This document shows positions 7,501 through 13,035 of a stretch of 13,035 nt of DNA, piece after piece. The notes beneath the pieces are model-generated. The model searched no databases, was not told where the DNA came from, and was given only the letters and a program-made list of their open reading frames with translations. Each line of letters begins with the position of its first letter. The stretch's first letter is position 1. Position numbers and translations under genes: made by a program. Source of the DNA: Clostridia bacterium (GTDB taxonomy: Bacteria > Bacillota > Clostridia > SK-Y3 > JACMMQ01); the NCBI GenBank assembly GCA_014378955.1, contig JACMMQ010000106.1, forward strand, positions 1-13,035. The letters run 5' to 3'.

Positions 7501-8225
7501 CCACCATCGGTACTAGTGTAAACCCCTCTGCCCCATGCACCTACGTAGATTTTTTGCGATGCATTGCCAGCAGTGCCAGAACTGTTGTCAAATTGCACAA
7601 AAGTAAGTCCTATTTTATTGGTATCAATCTGCCCTGTGATTGGAAATGCACTTACCTTACTCCATGTACCACTGTTTGCCGAGGAGGTGCTTTTCCACAA
7701 GCCATCTAAACGTGATGCAAAATAAATAATACTGCTTTTGTTCGGGTCCACTGCCAGGCGTTCTCCTGCCGCTTTGCCATCACCATTGGCATTCATTTTC
7801 ACATTTAAATTGGTTCTTTGCCATGTTGCGCCTCTGTCGGTAGACTTTAACACGTCATTGGGTGTCCAATCACCATATTTCCCAGCTGCGGTATATAAAT
7901 TATTGGGTTCATTAGGGTCAAGGGCAATACTTTCACCGCCATAGAGATTTTTCTCTGCCTCTGTTACCCATCCCATGAGCTGAATCCACTTAAAGCTTGT
8001 ATTATCCCAACGGTAAATACCCCCTACGTCGGTACGCATATAGACTAAATTTGGCTCTTTAGGGTGGATTATAAGACCTGTAACATACCCTCCCCCACCA
8101 ATCGCTACATTGCTCCAACGGTATGCTTGTGTTGTGATTGCTGCATCAACAGTAGACCGTGTTGTTGTAAGCGTGAATACACTACTCATACAAATAAGTA
8201 TAACCCATGAGATAATTCTTTTCAT
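4530..8225 (-). CDS. Secreted multidomain GH74 xyloglucanase-like glycoside hydrolase
   Basis: GH74 enzymes cleave the beta-1,4-glucan backbone of xyloglucan outside the cell. The 1231-residue product has a signal peptide (about 1-28, ending TVDA), then a tandem beta-propeller domain (about 34-716). It resembles Clostridium thermocellum Xgh74A along its length, from RWSNVAIGGGGYVTG (36-50) to FGRVYIGTNGSGILFGEP (699-716). About eight Asp-box repeats (STDRGATW, STDGGSTW, SSDSGQTF and others) are visible. Both expected catalytic aspartates are present: D66 in RTDVGG and D423 in FADVGGF. A Thr/Pro linker (about 717-737) leads to a shortened LamG domain (739-834), a DUF5018-like beta domain (840-920), a CARDB-like domain (924-1040), an Ig-like domain (1043-1118) and a C-terminal VFVWGDTTTLTPL domain. 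There is no dockerin or SLH anchor. I prefer ATG 8225: the upstream in-frame TTG at 8231 would touch the GGGG ribosome binding site (8233-8236). Confidence 0.88.
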   Translation of the reverse strand: MKRIISWVILICMSSVFTLTTTRSTVDAAITTQAYRWSNVAIGGGGYVTGLIIHPKEPNLVYMRTDVGGIYRWDNTSFKWIQLMGWVTEAEKNLYGGESIALDPNEPNNLYTAAGKYGDWTPNDVLKSTDRGATWQRTNLNVKMNANGDGKAAGERLAVDPNKSSIIYFASRLDGLWKSTSSANSGTWSKVSAFPITGQIDTNKIGLTFVQFDNSSGTAGNASQKIYVGAWGRGVYTSTDGGSTWSLMSGSPVNPNRAVIAPDGTLYVSHSTGVKKFKNNTWTDITPSTAYSYEYCGITIDPTDPNILMTAVFRSSNGSHGMPVYRSTNGGTSWTKINMTKNQTVKWTPSWHFASATSTLTIDPHDPKRVWFADWYAVFRTEDITVNPSIWTNYEYGHEELVTVSNLISPPSGDVKLFSGFADVGGFEHLKVRTFPDTSYYSRGEIPDMITTGIDFQNTNPNFVVRVGTNGWTGPGKGGYSTDQGKTYSAFTSNPGSGGRVAVSANSERIVWAARGTTNTVKYSTDRGTTWQNSAGLPGTVAGSDTNIFKWNQPLAADKIDGNKFYAYASGKLYRSTDGAANFTAVNTTLPDYWESKIATAPDMNGEVWGAFDTSGLYRSSDSGQTFTKFANVQRAHMIAFGKNAAGKSNPTVFVYGTIDNTIGIFRSDDMGTNWVRVNVSNSTAGNDPNCMGADRQIFGRVYIGTNGSGILFGEPVTTPEESPPPITTPPPAPTINPVAYWKFDENTGATVADSAGNGLTGNSTRAAWDTGRLNSGLKFDNANAANSYVKDTTTYMGTSGTTDTNYDYKGLIDEVKVYNTSLSAQQIRDLYNKIQNPVLKVFSLPMQIGQTDVNPINKTVQVKVPIHTDVRSLVPKVIPELFCKIFPENGTTINFSKPVPYTAWDEQGNEESWLATVAFETTSGVDVGILDVGIFEPYAKIGDDVHLSATLINLGNTAIDPTKILRGKWYINGVAEEVATCAPLGSELQPGKRYKAKSLSTFKLTQDNLNLSFVLDSGDMLSVADANSSNNALESLVSTAPIIAMNQTTGSSNHGLFTVSGTVNKACKVFINYKEVPLSPLLSYETVVTLNQGQNNIRAEAVDAKGARSAPVILQVSNNTFSVGTPEIFDLSGTSVIILNPTAMDILNTGLKVINNTDENRNTTLIVALYHADGRLVSCVRANATILSGEKEELNTVLEFPNEVQPQDYIKVFVWGDTTTLTPLLQAIKR
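5724..6011 (-). other. LamG (concanavalin-like) domain lacking its middle, inside the GH74 protein
   Basis: The domain opens with VAYWKFDENTGATVADSAGN and the GRLNSGLKFD strand, then passes within about 20 residues to the closing motif GLIDEVKVYNTSLSAQQI. A complete LamG domain has about 70 or more further residues here, with the ISAWVKP-type and WYHVAGTYD-type strands. These are missing with the frame preserved. The join lies near 5843-5864. It may no longer fold or bind sugar. Confidence 0.65.
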
Positions 8226-8279
8226 TTTCAAGCCCCATTTCTATTGATTTTAAGGAGGAACGCTTGGGGTTCTTTAAAA

Positions 8280-8309
8280 ATAATATCATTAACTTTTGGA
8301 ATTTATCAA
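8280..8309 (-). promoter_or_regulatory. Possible promoter for the GH74 gene
   Basis: On the minus strand TTGATA (8304-8309) is followed after 18 bases by TATTAT (8280-8285), one mismatch from TATAAT. It begins seven bases past the purL stop and would start transcription near 8273, about 48 bases before the GH74 start codon. No clear intrinsic terminator separates purL from this point, so readthrough from purL is also possible. Confidence 0.5.
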
Positions 8310-8315
8310 GCTTCA

Positions 8316-11300
8316 TTAACTAAAATATTGAATACCTGCCTCAAATAATTTTTGATCCTTTTCACCTGGTACATTTTGAACAACATGCTGTCCAATACGC
8401 TCCGAATGTCCCATTTTTCCTAGTACACGACCATCAGGACTGGTAATACCTTCGATCGCATACATCGAGCCGTTGGGATTGCTCGCTATGTCATAGGTTG
8501 CATTGCCTAGTCCATCCACGTATTGCGTTGCAATTTGCCCATTTTGTATCAATTGTTTGAGCGTTTCATCATTTGCGACAAAGCGTCCTTCGCCGTGGGA
8601 CATTGCAATGGCATGCACATCGCCCACATTTACATTTTGAAGCCAAGGCGATAAATTAGAGGTCACCTTTGTGTGTGCCATCATAGAAATATGTCGACCA
8701 AGCGTGTTGTATGTCAAGGTAGGACAGTTCTCATCGGTGTCTACAATTTCACCAAAAGGCACTAAGCCCAATTTTACAAGCGCTTGAAAACCGTTGCAAA
8801 TACCTAGCATCAAGCCGTCACGTTGTTTTAACAGTTGCATCACTGCTTGCTTGATGCGTGCATTACGAAATGCGGTTGCAATGAATTTGCCCGAGCCGTC
8901 TGGCTCGTCCCCACCGCTAAAACCACCGGGAATCATAATGATTTGGCTTTGTTTAATTTTTTGCTCCATGATTGCTAATGACTGCTCAATCGCTTGCGCA
9001 TTCAAATTGCACACCACAAACACATCCGCAATACCGCCAGCACGTTCAAACGCCTTTGCGGTATCGTATTCACAGTTTGTCCCTGGGAAAACAGGGATGA
9101 AAATGCGTGGCTTTGCAACTTTAATGGTTGCATCTGATTTCTTTGCACTAGTATATTCAATGCTTGGCGGTTGTACGTCAAAAGATTCCTTCGCCTGTGT
9201 TGGGAAGGTCTTTTCAAGTGGTTTTGTCCAAGCGGACAATGCATCAGCCAAGGTGATGGTGGTGTCCCCTACCTTGATGTGTGGTGTTTCTAGCGTTTGT
9301 CCTAGCAATTGATAATTTATGCCTGCCAAATCGCTTTCCGCGTTGACTTCTACGATGATTGCGCCATATTGTGGCGTAAATAGCTGCTCTTGTTGTACTG
9401 AATCATTACTTTCAAAACCAATTTCATTCCCAAAGCACATTTTGCTAATGCCCTCTGCAACGCCGCCGCTTGTGACCGCAAAGGTTGCTAAAAGCTTGCC
9501 GTCATTTACCAACGCATGCAATTTATTATAATTATCTTTTAAAGCTTCAAAGTTCGGTAAATGCTCCTCATCGGTTGCTATTGGAATGAGCGCAACAACG
9601 CTTCCGCTTTGCTTGAATTCCTGTGAAACCGCCTTGGATACGTCGCCCACCGCAATCGCAAACGCTACCAATGTTGGTGGAACGGTTAGTTCCTTAAAGG
9701 TGCCAGACATGCTGTCCTTGCCGCCAATTGCTGGCAAGCCTAACTGCTTTTGCGCATAATATGCACCGAGTAGCGCAGCAAATGGTTTACCCCATTTTTC
9801 TGCATCGTTGCCCAAGCGCTCAAAATATTCCTGCAACGTCAAACGAATTTTCTGATAATCGCCACCCGTTGCAACCACCTTGGTCACCGCTTCAACAACT
9901 GCATATACCGCCCCGTGAAAAGGACTGTATTCGGATAGATATGGATTAAAACCATATGCCATAAAGGTGCCTGTTTTGGTTTCACCTTGTAGCACTGGAA
10001 TTTTTGCAACCATCGCCTGTGTAGGTGTTTGCTGTGTTTTACCACCAAATGGCATGAGCACTGTGCCTGCACCGATGGTGCTGTCAAAGCGCTCAATCAA
10101 GCCCTTTTGGCTACAAACATTTAAATTCGAAAGCATGTCAAGCCATGCTGATTTTAATTCCTTCTTCATTGGCTTTGGGGTAAAAAAGCTCTGTTCTGTT
10201 GGGTTTGTAACCTTCACGGTGGTTTTTTTCGCCGCACCGTTTGAATTTAAAAATGCTCGATCAATGTCCACAATGGTGTTACCTTCCCATTGCATCACCA
10301 AGCGTTCAACCGCAGTGACCACTGCCACCTGTGTTGCTTCTAAATTTTCTTTTTGTGCTTCTAAAATGAAATTATCTGCATCCGTTGCCGCAATGACAAC
10401 CGCCATACGCTCTTGTGATTCTGATATCGCAAGCTCTGTACCATCCAAGCCATCATATTTTTTAGGCACTTTATCCAATTGAATACAAAGCCCCTCTGCC
10501 AATTCGCCAATTGCAACAGAAATACCGCCTGCACCAAAGTCATTACACTTTTTAATGAGCTTTGTCACGTCAGGGTTTCTAAATAGACGTTGTAGCTTTC
10601 TTTCCTCTGGAGGATTGCCCTTTTGAACCTCTGCACCACATGTTTCAAGTGATTGCTCAGTGTGTGCCTTGGACGAACCAGTCGCACCACCACAGCCATC
10701 ACGCCCTGTGCGTCCACCTAATAAGATAATGACGTCGCCTGCTTGCGGCTTGTCACGGCGTACATTACTACGAGGTGCTGCCCCTACGACTGCACCGATT
10801 TCCATGCGTTTTGCGACATACCCTTCATGGTATACCTCTGTCACATGTCCCGTTGCCAAGCCGATTTGATTGCCGTATGCACTGTACCCAGCCGCCGCTC
10901 CAGTGGATATTTTGCGTTGTGGGAGCTTGCCCGATAACGTATCCTGTACAGAAGTGCGAGGGTCGCCACTGCCCGTGACACGCATTGCTTGGTATACGTA
11001 CGTTCTACCAGATAATGGGTCACGAATTGCACCGCCCAAGCACGTTGCCGCACCACCAAAAGGCTCGATTTCTGTGGGATGGTTGTGTGTTTCATTTTTA
11101 AACATGACCAACCATTCTTGCATTATGCCGTCCACGTCCACCTGTGCCACAATGCTACAGGCATTGATTTCGTCTGATTCATCAATATCATCTAGCAAGC
11201 CGTTCTTTTTGCAATATTTCGCGCCAATGGTCGCTAAATCCATCAAGCATACTTTTTTATCTCGTCCTTTATACAGGTCTGCACGTGATAGTAAATAATC

Positions 11301-12062
11301 CTCAAACACTGCCATGATTTTGTCCGCAACTGCCCCTTTGACCGCTTGTACACTTTCAAGCTCAGTCATAAAGGTGGTGTGTCGGCAATGATCTGACCAG
11401 TAGGTGTCAATCATGCGCATTTCTGTGAGCGTTGGGTCACGTTTTTCTTGTTCGCTAAAATAGCTTTGACAGAATTTCAAATCATCCAAATCCATCGCAA
11501 AGCCCATTTCGCCAAGCAAGGTGTTTAATGCTTGCTCATCCATGCCAATAAAGCCGTTCACCGTTTCTACTGTTGTGGGTGCGACCATGTTGACCACCAA
11601 TGTTTTAGGTTTTTCTAAGCTAATTTCGTGCGCTTCTACGGGATTGATGACATAGTCCTTGATGCGTCCAATGGTTTGTGCGTCCAAATCTCCTGATAAT
11701 GCAATAAGCTTCGCACTTTGTAGTCTTGGGCGATCGTTCTGTGTCAATATTTGAATGCATTGTGCCGCTGAATCTGCTCTTTGGTCATATTGCCCAGGCA
11801 AATATGCGACCGCAAAGCAGGCATCTTGCGCATCTATTGCAATTTTCTCGTGAAAAACATTGTCTACCTGTGGTTCTGAAAATACCAACTGACTTGCCGC
11901 CTGATATTGTTCGTCTGTTAAGCCCTCCACATCGTAACGATTGATCAATCGTACGTTTGTAATGGCAGTAATGCCTAAATTATCCACCAAATCACGCTTC
12001 AAGCTTTTCGCTTCAACATTAAAACCGCTCTTTTTTTCTACATAGATTGTACGCACCAACAT
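8316..12062 (-). CDS. purL: Phosphoribosylformylglycinamidine synthase, single-chain long form
   Basis: This enzyme makes FGAM from FGAR, glutamine and ATP, the fourth step of purine synthesis. The 1248-residue chain fuses a PurS-like N-terminus (about 1-140), two AIRS-type ATP-binding halves (about 215-960) and a C-terminal glutamine amidotransferase (about 984-1248). Visible motifs are TYWSDHCRHTTF (220-231), FKNETHNHPTEIEPFGG (321-337), PAIGGKDSMSGTF (777-789) and GGFSGGDEPDGSGKF (1046-1060). The amidotransferase Cys is C1089 in LGICNGFQ, with H1219 and E1221 in MGHSER completing the triad. I start it at ATG 12062, giving MLVRTIYVEKKSGF, the usual family start, with GGAG (12072-12075) nine bases upstream. 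A 40-codon extension to 12182 overlaps the methyltransferase gene and is not part of PurL. The upstream gene ends one base before this start, so translation is probably coupled. Confidence 0.97.
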   Translation of the reverse strand: MLVRTIYVEKKSGFNVEAKSLKRDLVDNLGITAITNVRLINRYDVEGLTDEQYQAASQLVFSEPQVDNVFHEKIAIDAQDACFAVAYLPGQYDQRADSAAQCIQILTQNDRPRLQSAKLIALSGDLDAQTIGRIKDYVINPVEAHEISLEKPKTLVVNMVAPTTVETVNGFIGMDEQALNTLLGEMGFAMDLDDLKFCQSYFSEQEKRDPTLTEMRMIDTYWSDHCRHTTFMTELESVQAVKGAVADKIMAVFEDYLLSRADLYKGRDKKVCLMDLATIGAKYCKKNGLLDDIDESDEINACSIVAQVDVDGIMQEWLVMFKNETHNHPTEIEPFGGAATCLGGAIRDPLSGRTYVYQAMRVTGSGDPRTSVQDTLSGKLPQRKISTGAAAGYSAYGNQIGLATGHVTEVYHEGYVAKRMEIGAVVGAAPRSNVRRDKPQAGDVIILLGGRTGRDGCGGATGSSKAHTEQSLETCGAEVQKGNPPEERKLQRLFRNPDVTKLIKKCNDFGAGGISVAIGELAEGLCIQLDKVPKKYDGLDGTELAISESQERMAVVIAATDADNFILEAQKENLEATQVAVVTAVERLVMQWEGNTIVDIDRAFLNSNGAAKKTTVKVTNPTEQSFFTPKPMKKELKSAWLDMLSNLNVCSQKGLIERFDSTIGAGTVLMPFGGKTQQTPTQAMVAKIPVLQGETKTGTFMAYGFNPYLSEYSPFHGAVYAVVEAVTKVVATGGDYQKIRLTLQEYFERLGNDAEKWGKPFAALLGAYYAQKQLGLPAIGGKDSMSGTFKELTVPPTLVAFAIAVGDVSKAVSQEFKQSGSVVALIPIATDEEHLPNFEALKDNYNKLHALVNDGKLLATFAVTSGGVAEGISKMCFGNEIGFESNDSVQQEQLFTPQYGAIIVEVNAESDLAGINYQLLGQTLETPHIKVGDTTITLADALSAWTKPLEKTFPTQAKESFDVQPPSIEYTSAKKSDATIKVAKPRIFIPVFPGTNCEYDTAKAFERAGGIADVFVVCNLNAQAIEQSLAIMEQKIKQSQIIMIPGGFSGGDEPDGSGKFIATAFRNARIKQAVMQLLKQRDGLMLGICNGFQALVKLGLVPFGEIVDTDENCPTLTYNTLGRHISMMAHTKVTSNLSPWLQNVNVGDVHAIAMSHGEGRFVANDETLKQLIQNGQIATQYVDGLGNATYDIASNPNGSMYAIEGITSPDGRVLGKMGHSERIGQHVVQNVPGEKDQKLFEAGIQYFS

Positions 12063-12063
12063 C

Positions 12064-13035
12064 TCACATTTCTCCAATCTGTTCACTGTAATAATCAATT
12101 GCAGGCGATACGCCCAAAAGCTTTTTAAGGGTGTTATATTCTGCCGTTGCCGCAATGTTTTGTGCTTTTGTTTTGACCGCACGCAGCATCAAATTCTTAG
12201 GGGTTTCAAGCGGTGATATATATTCTAAAACAGATACTTCATAGCCACAAGCTTCAAGCTTTAACGCCCTCAAGCCATCGGTTAACGCATCTGCCATACG
12301 TGCTTTTAATATGCCGTGTTTAAAGATTGGTGCAAACGGTTCATATTTGATTTGCCCTAATAATTCCTTTTGACAGCATGGCACCGATACCATCGCTTTC
12401 GCATGGGTTCGAATACCCAACCCAAGCGCCATGTCCGTTGCGGTATCACAGGCATGCAAGCTAATCACCAAGTCAATTGGGCGATCTGGCGTGTATGCCA
12501 AAATATCGGTCTGAATGAACGTCATGTTGTGATAGGCTAAATTTTTTGCCATTTTACGACTTGCTTCAATCACCGTCTCACTGTAATCTAAGCCAATAAA
12601 TTGGCACGGTCTTTTCAATATATTTTTCAAGTAGAAATTCAAAACAAACGATAAATAAGATTTTCCACAGCCACAATCCAGTACCGTCACTAAATCACCC
12701 TGTGGCAATTCCTTTAGCAATTTGTCTATCAATTCTACGAAATGGTCAATTTGATTGTATTTGCGAATCATGTCATTTTTAATTTTACCATCCTGCGATA
12801 AAATACCGATTTCCTTTAGCAAAGCATCTGCCTGACCCACCTTGATGAGATAGGCTCGGTTGCCGATATGCGCGGTTTTTGGGGTGTCCAGAATGGGTGT
12901 TGTAACGTCTGACGTTTTGGACTGTACCCCTTTGGCATTGGCTGTGATGACGATTTGCGTGCCTCGCTCCATATAGGTCAGTATAACCTCGTCATAGTTT
13001 TGCGCTTGTTTGATGATTTCTTGAAAGAGTTCCGG
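12064..13035 (-). CDS. Class I SAM-dependent methyltransferase (Methyltransf_32-like), 5' end missing
   Basis: The reading frame is open to the right edge, adding 21 codons before the Met at 12972 (starting PELFQEIIKQAQNYDEVI), so the real start is probably a few codons outside. Counting from that Met, the SAM-binding motif is VTVLDCGCGKSYLSFVLNFY (95-114). Other conserved-looking stretches are FIGLDYSETVIEA (125-137), ISLHACDTATDMAL (170-183), MVSVPCCQKEL (194-204) and the ending TPKNLMLRA (257-265). This pattern fits a Firmicutes family placed with Methyltransf_32, related to eukaryotic proteins such as TRMT13 and METTL25. That kinship hints at RNA or protein methylation, but the substrate here is unknown. 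It is the upstream partner of purL, separated by a single base, so the two share a transcript. Why it should go with purine synthesis is not clear. Confidence 0.85.
   Translation of the reverse strand, partial: PELFQEIIKQAQNYDEVILTYMERGTQIVITANAKGVQSKTSDVTTPILDTPKTAHIGNRAYLIKVGQADALLKEIGILSQDGKIKNDMIRKYNQIDHFVELIDKLLKELPQGDLVTVLDCGCGKSYLSFVLNFYLKNILKRPCQFIGLDYSETVIEASRKMAKNLAYHNMTFIQTDILAYTPDRPIDLVISLHACDTATDMALGLGIRTHAKAMVSVPCCQKELLGQIKYEPFAPIFKHGILKARMADALTDGLRALKLEACGYEVSVLEYISPLETPKNLMLRAVKTKAQNIAATAEYNTLKKLLGVSPAIDYYSEQIGEM

Noticed and set aside
8226..8231. TTG start two codons upstream for the GH74 protein
   Set aside because: The only ribosome binding site-like GGGG (8233-8236) would be too close to this TTG, while its spacing of seven bases suits the ATG at 8225.
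8251..8257. Strong plus-strand AAGGAGG-like ribosome binding site
   Set aside because: No plus-strand start codon with a credible reading frame follows. It lies in the leader of the leftward GH74 gene and is probably chance.
8794..9312. Plus-strand reading frames inside purL and the GH74 gene (for example 172 residues here)
   Set aside because: They are antisense shadows of strongly conserved coding sequence, with no ribosome binding site or recognisable domains.
12063..12182. 40-codon N-terminal extension of PurL
   Set aside because: It lies inside the methyltransferase gene. PurL homologues begin at the MLVRTIYVEKK position, where a good ribosome binding site is present.

Overview
The window looks like chromosome from a low-GC Gram-positive anaerobe, most likely in the Clostridia. 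The grounds are strong AGGAGG-type ribosome binding sites, the single-chain ~1250-residue PurL form, a FolT-type ECF vitamin transporter under a tetrahydrofolate riboswitch, a Cache-type chemoreceptor and a secreted multidomain GH74 enzyme. No species can be named from the sequence alone.

Layout, left to right. The first 18 codons of an unidentified leftward gene run off the left edge (1-55). A divergent control region follows (56-413): a leftward promoter, a 14-bp palindrome, a rightward promoter, a tetrahydrofolate (THF) riboswitch (184-307) and a switch region leading to folT (414-941, rightward). folT and the leftward chemoreceptor gene (1077-3059) converge on two strong stem-loops, one with a 27-bp stem. 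Everything further right is leftward. Read in transcription order from the right edge it is: a SAM-dependent methyltransferase (5' end cut by the window), purL one base after it, a secreted GH74 xyloglucanase-like protein, a GNAT-like acyltransferase, a 38-codon remnant of a GH130 glycoside phosphorylase, and the chemoreceptor.

How the genes relate. folT imports folate and appears to be switched off by reduced folates. purL is the FGAM synthase step of purine synthesis, a pathway that consumes formyl-THF, so two folate/purine-linked genes lie in the window, though not in one operon. The GH74 protein and the acyltransferase have no visible terminator between them and may form a polysaccharide-use pair. 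The GH130 scrap next to them suggests this was once a larger beta-glycan/mannoside locus that has been partly deleted. The GH74 protein also carries a LamG domain whose middle is missing, a second trace of loss.

The most useful observations are the THF riboswitch, whose 3' flank shows two mutually exclusive pairings that could explain control of the folT ribosome binding site, and the GH130 remnant. I found no tRNA, rRNA, CRISPR array, transposase, prophage gene or obvious defence system.
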